A stretch of DNA of 16,559 nt from JAGPIS01 sp964635545 (GCA_964635545.1 CAZWOA010000069.1:1-16559), one strand, 5' to 3'. Numbered from the stretch's first letter, positions 6,243 to 14,498 are shown. The notes: generated by a model not told the origin, from the sequence alone. Numbers and translations are program-made.

Positions 6243-8327
6243 ATGTCTAATTTAAAAAACATATACGCCACTATGCAAAAAGGACACATTGGGGTGACTA
6301 CAGAGAATATATTCCCCATCATTAAAAAATATCTTTATTCCGACCACGAAATATTTCTTCGCGAGCTTGTTTCAAACGCTGTTGATGCCACTCAAAAACT
6401 AAAAACTCTTGCTTCGGTAGGTGAGTTTAAGGGCGAGTTGGGCGATATAGCAGTGCGGGTTGTTCTCGATGAGAAGGAGAAAACTATTACCATCAGCGAC
6501 CGCGGCGTGGGTATGACTGCCGAAGAGATTGATAAATATATCAATCAGGTGGCATTTTCGGGTGCCAATGAGTTTCTTGAGAAGTATAAGAAGGATGCCA
6601 ATGCAATTATTGGTCACTTCGGATTGGGCTTCTACTCATCATTCATGGTCTCGAAAAAGGTTGAAATCATTACAAAATCATTTGTTGAAGGTGCTCAGGC
6701 CGTGAAATGGACTAGCGACGGAACACCCGAATATACTCTCGAAGAGATTGAAAAAGAGAGTCGCGGCACCGATATCATCCTGCATATAGACGATGAAAAC
6801 CAGCAGTTTGCCGAGAAGGGTGAGATTGAACGACTACTGAAAAAATATTGCCGCTTCTTGCCTGTTGAGGTTGTGTTTGGTAAGCAGACTGAGTGGAAAG
6901 ACGGTAAAAATGTGGATACCGATAAGGATAACGTGATAAACGATACCAAGCCATTGTGGACACGCACTCCAAGCGAATTGAAGAGTGAGGATTACGACAC
7001 ATTCTACCGTAATCTATACCCGATGGCCGACGATCCACTGTTTAACATCCACCTTAATGTTGACTATCCGTTCAACCTTACCGGAGTTCTATATTTCCCA
7101 AAAATAAAGAACAATATCGATGTAAACCGCAATAAGATTCAGCTTTACTGTAATCAGGTTTATGTTACCGATTCGGTTGAAGGCATCGTTCCCGATTTCT
7201 TAACTCTACTGCATGGTGTTATCGACTCGCCCGATATTCCGCTTAACGTGAGCCGTTCATATCTTCAGAGTGATGGTAATGTAAAGAAAATTTCGAGCCA
7301 TATCACCAAAAAAGTTGCCGACAGACTTGAGGAGATTTTCAAGAAGGAGCGACCCACATATGAAGAGAAATGGAACGACCTTAAGGTGTTTATCGAATAT
7401 GGAATGCTTACTGATGAGAAATTTGCCGAAAGGGCTTTGAAATTTGTTATGCTCACCAATGTGGATGATAAAAACTTCACCCTCGATGAGTATAAAGATA
7501 TAATTAAAGGTGGGCAAACCGATAAAGAGGGCAATCTAATCTATCTTTACACAACCGACAAACAGTCACAGCACAGTTTTGTGCAAGCCGCTCAAAATAA
7601 GGGCTACGACGTGCTAAGGATGGATGGACAGCTGGATACCCATTTCCTCAATTACCTTGAAACTAAACTCGATAAGTGTCGTTTCGTGCGTGTAGATTCG
7701 GATGTGGTTGATAAGCTGATTCAGAAAACCGATCATCCCGAGTTGAAACTTACCGACCGTCAGAAACAGAGCCTAACCACAGTGTTCAGCTCGCAGGTTC
7801 CCAATATCGACAAGGCCAATTTTGTGGTTGCCTTTGAAGCATTGGGCGAGAATGATGTGCCGGTGATGATTACCCAGGGCGAATGGATGCGTCGTATGAA
7901 GGAGATGAGCGCAATGCAGGGCGGCATGATGGCTTTCTATGGCGAGATGCCCGATAGCTACACTCTCGTAGTGAATGGAAATCACGAACTTGTTAAACGT
8001 GTGATATCCAATATGGAACAGGCTACCAATGACAAGGTGAATCCGGTATTTGCCAAAATCGAAACTCTTGAAAAACGACGAAGCGAGCTTGATAAAGCCA
8101 GAGAGGGCAAAAAAGATGAGGAGGTGCCACAAGCCGATAAGGATGAGATGGATGATGTGAACAAGAAAATTGGCGAACTGACTGCCAAAAAAGATGAGGA
8201 GATTAAAAACTTTGCAGCCGGTGAGAAACTGGTGAGCCAGCTTATAGACCTCGCACTTCTATCCAATAATATGCTGAAAGGTGAGGCGTTAACCAAGTTT
8301 GTTAAACGTAGTATCGAGCTTATTTAA
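6243..8327 (+). CDS. htpG: Molecular chaperone HtpG (Hsp90)
   Basis: This is the ATP-dependent cytosolic Hsp90 chaperone dimer. The length is 694 residues from ATG 6243. The N-terminal GHKL ATPase domain shows ELVSNAVDA (41-49), DRGVGM (86-91) and GHFGLGFYS (124-132). The middle domain has LNVDYPFNLTGVLYFPK and the catalytic-loop segment with LNVSRSYLQSD. The C-terminal dimerisation part contains ITQGEWMRRMKEM and ends in ALTKFVKRSIELI. A lysine/glutamate-rich stretch precedes the end. In the Bacteroides proteins I know, the start corresponds to MQKG, here ATG 6273, so the first ten residues may not be translated. Expression is probably stress-linked through the sigma-54-like promoter. A terminator follows. 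Confidence 0.96.
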   Translation: MSNLKNIYATMQKGHIGVTTENIFPIIKKYLYSDHEIFLRELVSNAVDATQKLKTLASVGEFKGELGDIAVRVVLDEKEKTITISDRGVGMTAEEIDKYINQVAFSGANEFLEKYKKDANAIIGHFGLGFYSSFMVSKKVEIITKSFVEGAQAVKWTSDGTPEYTLEEIEKESRGTDIILHIDDENQQFAEKGEIERLLKKYCRFLPVEVVFGKQTEWKDGKNVDTDKDNVINDTKPLWTRTPSELKSEDYDTFYRNLYPMADDPLFNIHLNVDYPFNLTGVLYFPKIKNNIDVNRNKIQLYCNQVYVTDSVEGIVPDFLTLLHGVIDSPDIPLNVSRSYLQSDGNVKKISSHITKKVADRLEEIFKKERPTYEEKWNDLKVFIEYGMLTDEKFAERALKFVMLTNVDDKNFTLDEYKDIIKGGQTDKEGNLIYLYTTDKQSQHSFVQAAQNKGYDVLRMDGQLDTHFLNYLETKLDKCRFVRVDSDVVDKLIQKTDHPELKLTDRQKQSLTTVFSSQVPNIDKANFVVAFEALGENDVPVMITQGEWMRRMKEMSAMQGGMMAFYGEMPDSYTLVVNGNHELVKRVISNMEQATNDKVNPVFAKIETLEKRRSELDKAREGKKDEEVPQADKDEMDDVNKKIGELTAKKDEEIKNFAAGEKLVSQLIDLALLSNNMLKGEALTKFVKRSIELI

Positions 8328-8349
8328 AGCATAATACATATTGACTCTG

Positions 8350-8383
8350 AAAACTCCGTTTCTAGAGAGCGGAGTTTTTTTGT
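8350..8383 (+). terminator. Terminator after htpG
   Basis: A 9-bp stem (AAAACTCCG, 8350-8358, with CGGAGTTTT, 8370-8378) and an 11-nt loop, followed by T residues. It isolates htpG from the thiol-synthesis genes. Confidence 0.88.
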
Positions 8384-8436
8384 TGATAATAGCAACCATT
8401 TTCAAAAACAATAATCGTTTTATGCGGTTTAGTAAT

Positions 8437-8460
8437 TAATGATTTACAAGAGAATCATTA
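8437..8460 (+). promoter_or_regulatory. Perfect 8-bp inverted repeat before the ATP-grasp gene
   Basis: TAATGATT (8437-8444) and AATCATTA (8453-8460) are perfect inverted copies separated by 8 nt, ending 9 bp before the ATG at 8470. The 16-bp centre-to-centre spacing suits a dimeric regulator, and the site could also form a weak hairpin that covers the start region. No TAnnTTTG box is visible between the htpG terminator and this gene, so its promoter is unassigned. Confidence 0.5.
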
Positions 8461-8469
8461 TTTCTGATT

Positions 8470-9477
8470 ATGACAATTAATAAAATATCCAACTATAACT
8501 TTGTGCCACTCAAGGGGTATGAGAGTTTTGAGGCTACTACTCAAATCATCATTAAAGAGATTATTGAACGAGGCTTGGAGTGGGAAGTAATCGATGCAAA
8601 TAACAACTTAATTGCTGTTCATTATAGTGGGCGTGAGTATATAATTCACGAAGGCACCATATCCGACGGCAATTCGCTAATTGCATACTGGCTTTCCAAT
8701 AATAAATGGATGACTAAGCAAATGCTTCACCGTAAGGGTATTAGCTATGCCAGAGGTGTGATTTTGAGTGCTGGTAATAGGTTGGAGGATGTATCTATCC
8801 CGCCTTTCCCGCTTGTGGTGAAGCCTGCCGATACCGATCATGGCCTGGGCGTTAGCACCTCTATTACAACTATTGATGAGCTTAAAACTGCTGTAGATAA
8901 GGCATTTCGTCTGTCGGACAAGGTTATAATTGAGCAGTTTCATCAGGGATGCGAATATAGGTTTTTGGTGATTGATGGTGTGGTGAGGGCTATTGCCTAT
9001 CGCGAACCGGCCAATATAACCGGTGATGGTGTGAATACCATTAGCCGTCTTATCGATATGAAAAATGTGGGCAGAGGTGATGATTACCGCCATCCTCTGC
9101 TGAAAATTTTGATTGATGATGAGGTGATGCGTCATCTTGCTCTTCAAGGCTTAACGCCCGATTCTGTAGTTGCTGAAGGCAGAAAGATTTATCTTCGTCA
9201 TAACTCCAACCTCAGCACCGGTGGCGATAGCATCGATGTTACCGACGAGATTGGTCAAGGGTACAAAAATGTGGCTGTAAAAGCAGCTGCTGCTCTCGGC
9301 TTGCGCATTGCGGGTGTAGATATGATTATTGCTGATGTTGATAGTATGCCAGCACTTGATAATCACATAGTTATAGAACTAAATGCGCCGGCTATGCTGT
9401 CGATGCATGATTACCCTTATATAGGTAAAAACCGAAATGTGGAGAAGTATGTTCTTGATTGCATACTTAATTCATAA
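8470..9477 (+). CDS. ATP-grasp glutathione synthetase-like ligase (GshF C-terminal half type)
   Basis: This 335-residue ATP-grasp ligase most probably adds glycine to gamma-glutamylcysteine. The sequence corresponds to the linker and C-terminal domain of bifunctional GshF. The early segment up to NNKWMTKQMLHRKGI matches the GshF lead-in. Then come FPLVVKPADTDHGLGVS with ATP lysine K118, VIIEQFHQGCEYRFLVIDG with E155, and REPANITGDGVNTI. YLRHNSNLSTGGDSIDVTDE (241-260), GVDMII with D284 and IELNAPAM with E303 and N305 follow. Cyanophycin synthetase shares this ATP-grasp type, but the N-terminal and Mur-ligase domains of that enzyme are absent. The stop lies 5 bp before the ATG of a glutamate-cysteine ligase, which supports a thiol role. 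The glycine specificity is inferred. Confidence 0.82.
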   Translation: MTINKISNYNFVPLKGYESFEATTQIIIKEIIERGLEWEVIDANNNLIAVHYSGREYIIHEGTISDGNSLIAYWLSNNKWMTKQMLHRKGISYARGVILSAGNRLEDVSIPPFPLVVKPADTDHGLGVSTSITTIDELKTAVDKAFRLSDKVIIEQFHQGCEYRFLVIDGVVRAIAYREPANITGDGVNTISRLIDMKNVGRGDDYRHPLLKILIDDEVMRHLALQGLTPDSVVAEGRKIYLRHNSNLSTGGDSIDVTDEIGQGYKNVAVKAAAALGLRIAGVDMIIADVDSMPALDNHIVIELNAPAMLSMHDYPYIGKNRNVEKYVLDCILNS

Positions 9478-9482
9478 TCAAA

Positions 9483-10838
9483 ATGTTAACACCATTATAT
9501 AACCAACTTAGAGATACAACAATGACCAACAGATTACACACCGATGATTTGATAGGATGGTTTCGCGAAGGCATGAAACCAAAAAGTGAGTGGGGCATCG
9601 GTACCGAACAAGAGCAATTTTTATACAGCCGTGCAACTTTACGCCGGCTCGAGTATGATAACCACCCGGGAATTCTTCAGGTGCTTCAGGAGATTGAGAG
9701 TAGGGGATGGAGTCCTGTTTATGAGAAGGAAAACCTTATAGCACTCTCCCAAAACGGAGCATCAATAACCCTTGAGCCGGGCGGCCAGTTTGAGCTTTCG
9801 GGACGAAATTTTAAAACCATACATCAAACTTTTAAAGAGACGAAGGCTCATTGCGAACTTATTACCAGCCTGGGCAAGGAGATGGGCTTCTATAACCTTC
9901 CCATAGGTTTCGACCCTCTGTGGAGGCGCGATGATATACCATGGATGCCCAAAGAGCGATACAGATACATGCGTGAGTGGATGCCTAAAAAAGGTACGCT
10001 GGGGCTTGATATGATGACTCGTACTTCATCCACACAGGTAAATCTCGATTTTGAGTCGGAGGCCGATATGGTGGTTAAAGCACGTGTGGCTCAGGCTTTT
10101 CAGCCGGTGGTGATGGCTCTGTTTGCCAATTCACCCTTTACCGAGCGTAAGCCCAATGGCTACAAAAGCTATCGTTCGCATATCTGGGATAATACCGATA
10201 GTGAGAGATGTGGTTTCCTGTCGTTTATTTTTGATGATGATTTTGGCTTCAGTCGCTGGGTGGAGTATCTGCTCGATGTGCCTATGTACTTCATATATCG
10301 CAATGATAATTACTCATCGGCACAAGGGATGACTTTCAGGCAATATATGAATAACCGCGATTATAATGCCACTATCGATGATTGGGAAGTACATGTATCC
10401 ACTGTTTTTCCGGATATAAGGCTGAAGAAGTTCCTTGAATTAAGGGGAGCCGATGCCGCTAATGTGAGGGTAACAACGTCGTTGGCTGCTTTGTGGGTTG
10501 GCTTGTTTTATGACTCTACATCGCTGGCTGAAGCCTATAAAATTGCCATGAATATGGGTGCCGAAAATATTGAAGGGTTGCGTTCGCAAGTGCCGGTACA
10601 CGGTCTTGATGCTGTTTATAACAATTTCAAACTCAAAGATATAGCTGCCGATATTTTGAAACTCTCCCACGAGGGACTTGTGCGCAGAGCCCAAGAGATG
10701 GGAATTGAGTCGGAGGAGGGATACCTCGAGCCGCTCGATGCAATCCTGAAGGCGGGCAAAAGTACTGCTGCCCAATATCTTGAATTGTATAATAATGAGT
10801 GGAATGGCGATGTAACTCAAATATTTAACGGTCGATAA
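9483..10838 (+). CDS. gshA: Glutamate-cysteine ligase, plant/alphaproteobacterial type
   Basis: It catalyses the first step of glutathione synthesis, ATP-dependent joining of glutamate and cysteine through the gamma-carboxyl. At 451 residues it has the length of the plant-type GCL family, which is unrelated at sequence level to E. coli GshA and to the ligase half of GshF. Key segments are GIGTEQEQF (38-46; family form GTEHEKF), SITLEPGGQFELSG (94-107), RTSSTQVNLDFESEADMV (180-197), ALFANSPFTERKPNGYKSYR (212-231) and RSHIWDNTD (231-239). DVPMYFIYR and FLELRGAD lie further on. ATG 9483 is 5 bp after the ATP-grasp stop; ATG 9522 in frame would remove 13 residues that lie before the conserved part. 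EgtA-type ligases for ergothioneine are related, but no other egt gene is here. Confidence 0.9.
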   Translation: MLTPLYNQLRDTTMTNRLHTDDLIGWFREGMKPKSEWGIGTEQEQFLYSRATLRRLEYDNHPGILQVLQEIESRGWSPVYEKENLIALSQNGASITLEPGGQFELSGRNFKTIHQTFKETKAHCELITSLGKEMGFYNLPIGFDPLWRRDDIPWMPKERYRYMREWMPKKGTLGLDMMTRTSSTQVNLDFESEADMVVKARVAQAFQPVVMALFANSPFTERKPNGYKSYRSHIWDNTDSERCGFLSFIFDDDFGFSRWVEYLLDVPMYFIYRNDNYSSAQGMTFRQYMNNRDYNATIDDWEVHVSTVFPDIRLKKFLELRGADAANVRVTTSLAALWVGLFYDSTSLAEAYKIAMNMGAENIEGLRSQVPVHGLDAVYNNFKLKDIAADILKLSHEGLVRRAQEMGIESEEGYLEPLDAILKAGKSTAAQYLELYNNEWNGDVTQIFNGR

Positions 10839-10852
10839 AGTTAGATATTTAG

Positions 10853-10860
10853 TATCTTTG
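10853..10860 (+). promoter_or_regulatory. -7 promoter box for the ABC exporter genes
   Basis: TATCTTTG is an exact TAnnTTTG match, 15 bp after the gshA stop and 27 bp before ATG 10888. No good -33 TTG is present. It suggests the exporter can be transcribed apart from the thiol genes, although read-through is not excluded because no terminator lies between them. Confidence 0.55.
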
Positions 10861-10887
10861 CAGTTTTCATCATCATATCCTCAATTA

Positions 10888-12636
10888 ATGCTGTCGAAAC
10901 TTAAATTTATATACACTTATGCCCAAAAGTACAAGTGGTGGTATCTGGCAGGTATCGTCTCTTTGGTGCTTACCATCCTCATATCGGTCACTATCCCCGG
11001 GTATATTCAGTCGGCCATCGACTCAATAATAGGGGGCAGTGATAATCATTCCCATTTTATTCATAATGTGGTTATGATTGTGGTGCTGGCGCTTGTGCTC
11101 ATCGTTATACGCACCCTGTCGCGCACTCTTTTTCTGGTGCCAGGGCGACTTGTGGAACGGAGGCTGAAGGGCGATATGTATCGTAAATTAACCTCGTTTG
11201 GCAAAAGTTACTATGATGATAATAGCTCTGGGGCAATTATTTCCCGTGTAAATAACGATATCAGTGGAGTGCGTATGATTACCGGCTTCGGATTATTGCA
11301 AATTGCCAATATACTCTTTTCGCTGTCGGTTACTCCATATAAAATGTGGATGATGTCGCCAACGCTGACTCTGTATTGCATTCTGCCCATAGTAGTTATT
11401 TTTACTATTGTAAGGGTAGGACTTGTGGTGATGGTGAAAAATACCCACCTGCGCATGGATGCCCTGCAACGGCTGTCGGGCAAAACTGTGTCTTTTCTCT
11501 CGGGCAATAGTGTTATAAAGAGCTATAATATCCATAAATGGGCCGAAGATAGTGTGAATGAGGAGAATGTGTCGCTATTTGGCTACACGTTGAAGATTGC
11601 CTGGATACGCTCGTTCGTTATGCCCTTGCTGGGTAATATGGAGCAGGTGCTTAAGGTGGTAATCCTTATGGCTGGCGGCCTCTATGTTATTCAGGGTAAT
11701 TTCACCATTGGGCAGCTCACCGAGTTTATTGCCTATTCGGCTCTGCTCACTCAGCCCATCGCCGGACTTGGCTGGTTGCTGTCGGTGTTTCAGCAAGGAT
11801 TTGTGGGTATCAGTAGTATTCAGACCATAATGAATAAAAATGGCGAGGACGATAAACTGCCCTTAATGCCAGAAAAAGAGGCAAGTAAACTGTTTGATGA
11901 TGGCGTTGAGGTTCGAAATCTCACTTATACATATCATAATGGAGATAAGCCTGCCTTAAAAAATATTAGCTTCAAAATAGCACCCGGTCAGGTGGTTGGT
12001 GTTACTGGGCCGCTGGGCTCCGGCAAAAGTACCCTTATCAACTGTGTGAATGGTTATTTGAAACCTGCCGAAGGAGAGATTTTTTTTGGCTCTAAAGATG
12101 CTGCATTAATCAACGGTAGTGATTTGCGGTCGGTGGTGCGCACTGTGAGTCAGGATCTGTTCCTTTTTTCTGATACCATAGAGAATAATATTGCACTTGC
12201 CAAAGGGTTGCAGCCCGAGAAGGAGCTTATCGACAGGGTGGTTTACGATAGTGCCCTTACTGATGAGATTGAGCGGTTTCATAAACGTGAGAAAACCATT
12301 GTTGGCGAGAAAGGTGTGATGCTTTCCGGTGGACAAAAGCAGCGTATTAGCCTTGCGAGGGCGCTGTATGCTCCGGGCGAACTGCTTATTCTTGATGATA
12401 TTTTTTCGGCTGTTGATATCGATACCGAGCGTTTTCTTATCGGGCGATTGTTTGATAATAAAGTGGTTACCAGTATCTTAGTGGTGTCCAACAGGATGAG
12501 TGTGCTCGAGAAGACCGATTTTAATATAGTGCTCGAAAATGGTGAAATAACTGCCATTGGCACTCATGAAGAGTTGCTGGCCGGTTCCGATTTTTACCGT
12601 AATACATGGTTGGTGCAGGAAGGAGGTGTGGAGTGA
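10888..12636 (+). CDS. ABC exporter half-transporter, degenerate-site subunit
   Basis: This is a type IV (MdlA/TM287-like) half-transporter of 582 residues with an N-terminal six-helix membrane domain (about 1-310) and a C-terminal ATPase domain. Walker A is GPLGSGKST (from G374) and the signature LSGGQ is canonical (479-483). The Walker B region reads LLILDDIFSAVD, with D504 where the catalytic glutamate should be, and the H-loop histidine is replaced by N535. Its own ATP site should therefore be weak, as in one half of heterodimeric exporters, and its LSGGQ serves the partner's site. I start it at ATG 10888, because the upstream in-frame TTG lies inside the -7 box. It overlaps the next gene by 4 bp. 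The substrate is unknown; CydDC-type thiol export and drug export are both possible. Confidence 0.88.
   Translation: MLSKLKFIYTYAQKYKWWYLAGIVSLVLTILISVTIPGYIQSAIDSIIGGSDNHSHFIHNVVMIVVLALVLIVIRTLSRTLFLVPGRLVERRLKGDMYRKLTSFGKSYYDDNSSGAIISRVNNDISGVRMITGFGLLQIANILFSLSVTPYKMWMMSPTLTLYCILPIVVIFTIVRVGLVVMVKNTHLRMDALQRLSGKTVSFLSGNSVIKSYNIHKWAEDSVNEENVSLFGYTLKIAWIRSFVMPLLGNMEQVLKVVILMAGGLYVIQGNFTIGQLTEFIAYSALLTQPIAGLGWLLSVFQQGFVGISSIQTIMNKNGEDDKLPLMPEKEASKLFDDGVEVRNLTYTYHNGDKPALKNISFKIAPGQVVGVTGPLGSGKSTLINCVNGYLKPAEGEIFFGSKDAALINGSDLRSVVRTVSQDLFLFSDTIENNIALAKGLQPEKELIDRVVYDSALTDEIERFHKREKTIVGEKGVMLSGGQKQRISLARALYAPGELLILDDIFSAVDIDTERFLIGRLFDNKVVTSILVVSNRMSVLEKTDFNIVLENGEITAIGTHEELLAGSDFYRNTWLVQEGGVE
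12621..12627 (+). promoter_or_regulatory. Strong Shine-Dalgarno that fixes a GTG start
   Basis: AGGAGGT lies 5 nt before GTG 12633, inside the last codons of the preceding gene. Such a strong site is unusual in this genome, where other starts lack one. Together with the GTGA stop/start overlap it points to GTG 12633, not the earlier in-frame ATG 12606, as the start of the second exporter gene. Confidence 0.75.
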
Positions 12637-14405
12637 AAATCCTTGATATATTTGAATCCAAAGACTGGAAACTTATTAAGAAGTTCTTTCGATATTTTGT
12701 GCCGCACAAGAGGTGGATTTACCTTAGTGGCGCCTCCATACCCACAACTACCGTATTAAGCATCGCCTTTTTGTGGCTTGTGCAGAAGGTTATCGACGAT
12801 TTTATCGTTACCGGAAATCATGAAGGACTTAAAATATATGGCATTATATTGATTGTGGTTCTGCTTGTCAACTTTATTTTCGACGGATTTTACAGCTACT
12901 CATTTGCCAAAGCCGGCGAATTGGCCGTAATTGATTTGAGGCGTGAGCTTTTTGGTAAGTCGCTCCGTTTCCCTATGCGATATTACGATAAAAATCCCAT
13001 CGGCGTGACTTTATCGCGATTGACCAGTGATATGGAGAGCCTCTCCGAGTCGTTTGCCACAGGTGTGTCGGGGCTTTTTGCTGATAGCTTCAAAACCATT
13101 GCATTGATCGGCTACCTATTTTATCTCGATTGGGGTATGACACTGGTGCTAATGCTTGCTGCACCTGTGTTGTATGTTGTGATTAGGGTTCTACGGAAGA
13201 AAATTCGTAAGGCTTTCGACACCTCTCGAAGCAGCTTGGCCAAGTCGGCTGCATACCTGCAAGAGTCAATCTACGGCATGAAGACCATTCGTCTGTTTGC
13301 ATCCGAAGAGACTACATTTGCCAAGTACGATAAGCTCAATAAAGAGTACAGCGATGCCCAAAACCGCTCCAACGTGTATGATGCTGCACTTTTTTCAATC
13401 GTTGAAGGAATAACTTCAATATCAACAGCACTTATAATTTGGTATGGTGCTTCACAGATATGGAATTTGCATCTTACCATTGGTGTGTTGGTGGTGTTTA
13501 TCACTACTCTCGGCCGGCTGTTTATTCCGGTGAGGCAGTTTGCACAGCAGATTACAACCATACAGCGCTCCCTGTCCGCCCTCGACCATATTAGTGTTAT
13601 GTTTAGCCAGGAAGAGGAGGAGGGTGCCGAATGTGTGGATAGAACTGATATTAAACCTATTGATATAGAAACGATTGAGTTTAAGAATGTGTGGTTTAGA
13701 TATTCTGATGATGGTGATGACGTGCTCAAGGATATATCTTTTACGCTAAAGCGCGGCGAACGCATAGCATTGGTGGGCACCACAGGCTCGGGCAAATCAA
13801 CAATTATACGGCTGCTTACCAAGGCTTATAGCGGCTATCGGGGGTCGATAATGCTTAATGGTGAGGAGCTTAGAGATATGCCGTTGCGTAGGTTGCGCGA
13901 AACGGTATCGGTGATGCAGCAGGATATTTATCTGTTCAACGATACCATTGGATTTAATATCGGTCTTGGGCGTAAAAGTATTGATAGTAAGGCTGTTGAA
14001 GATGCTGCGCGATTTGTGTATGCCGACCATTTTATCGATAAACTGCCCGGTAAATATAATTTCAAGGTGCAGGATAGCGGTGGAAATCTATCGAAAGGAG
14101 AGGGGCAGCTCATATCGTTTGCCCGAGCCATTGCCGGCAATAAGGATGTGGTAATTCTTGATGAGGCAACGAGTTCGGTTGACTCTATAACTGAACAGTA
14201 TATCCAGAAGGCAATCAATAATATTTTTGCCAGTCGCACCGTGATTGCTGTGGCGCACAGGCTTAGCACCATCAAAAATTCCGACCTCATACTGGTACTT
14301 GAGAATGGAGAGATTATTGAGCGTGGCAACCATGCATCATTGGTGGCTCTTGATGGTAAATATGCAGGATTGGTGCGTAATCTGGAGAAGCAGAAGGAGT
14401 TGTAG
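12633..14405 (+). CDS. ABC exporter half-transporter, catalytic-site subunit
   Basis: This is the partner half-transporter (MdlB/TM288-like) of 590 residues, with a six-helix membrane domain (about 1-320) and an ATPase domain. Walker A is GTTGSGKST (from G382). The Q-loop segment VMQQDIYLF is normal, Walker B ILDEATSSVD has the catalytic glutamate E511, and the H-loop has H542. Its signature is altered to LSKGE (486-490) in place of LSGGQ. Paired with the previous protein this leaves one complete ATP site (this Walker A/B plus the partner's LSGGQ) and one degenerate site. The GTG start overlaps the upstream stop (GTGA) and has a strong Shine-Dalgarno, so the two subunits should be made in equal amounts by translational coupling. 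Confidence 0.9.
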   Translation: MKILDIFESKDWKLIKKFFRYFVPHKRWIYLSGASIPTTTVLSIAFLWLVQKVIDDFIVTGNHEGLKIYGIILIVVLLVNFIFDGFYSYSFAKAGELAVIDLRRELFGKSLRFPMRYYDKNPIGVTLSRLTSDMESLSESFATGVSGLFADSFKTIALIGYLFYLDWGMTLVLMLAAPVLYVVIRVLRKKIRKAFDTSRSSLAKSAAYLQESIYGMKTIRLFASEETTFAKYDKLNKEYSDAQNRSNVYDAALFSIVEGITSISTALIIWYGASQIWNLHLTIGVLVVFITTLGRLFIPVRQFAQQITTIQRSLSALDHISVMFSQEEEEGAECVDRTDIKPIDIETIEFKNVWFRYSDDGDDVLKDISFTLKRGERIALVGTTGSGKSTIIRLLTKAYSGYRGSIMLNGEELRDMPLRRLRETVSVMQQDIYLFNDTIGFNIGLGRKSIDSKAVEDAARFVYADHFIDKLPGKYNFKVQDSGGNLSKGEGQLISFARAIAGNKDVVILDEATSSVDSITEQYIQKAINNIFASRTVIAVAHRLSTIKNSDLILVLENGEIIERGNHASLVALDGKYAGLVRNLEKQKEL

Positions 14406-14471
14406 CGTTGTTTCAACAATCCTTCTCAATTAATGGTTATCACTTGAAAAGAAAATGCAGAAAATAATTGG

Positions 14472-14490
14472 TATCTTTGGAGTAAAGGAG
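14472..14490 (+). promoter_or_regulatory. -7 box and Shine-Dalgarno of the sirtuin gene
   Basis: TATCTTTG (14472-14479) matches TAnnTTTG. A TTG lies 25 nt upstream, which is wider than usual. The start point near 14486 would leave a very short leader. AAAGGAG (14484-14490) lies 8 nt before ATG 14499 and is a good Shine-Dalgarno, again atypical for Bacteroidota; the start point would fall within it. Confidence 0.5.
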
Positions 14491-14498
14491 ATAATTTT

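Noticed and set aside
7773..8296. Minus-strand open frames of about 100-120 codons opposite htpG
   Set aside because: Shadows of the HtpG C-terminal coding sequence without independent support.
8470..9477. Assignment of the ATP-grasp gene as cyanophycin synthetase or D-Ala-D-Ala ligase
   Set aside because: The Mur-ligase domain of cyanophycin synthetase is missing, the GshF-specific lead-in and STGGDSIDVTDE block are present, and the neighbour is a glutamate-cysteine ligase.
10858..10887. In-frame TTG start ten codons before the first exporter subunit's ATG
   Set aside because: The TTG overlaps the last bases of the TATCTTTG promoter box, so it would lie upstream of the expected transcript start.
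10888..14405. Naming the exporter CydDC
   Set aside because: No cydAB genes are nearby, and the asymmetric ATP-site pattern is common to many heterodimeric exporters, so the substrate cannot be named.
13271..14419. Minus-strand open frames of 183 and 163 codons opposite the second exporter gene
   Set aside because: Serine/arginine-rich shadow translations of conserved ABC motifs; no start context or domain.
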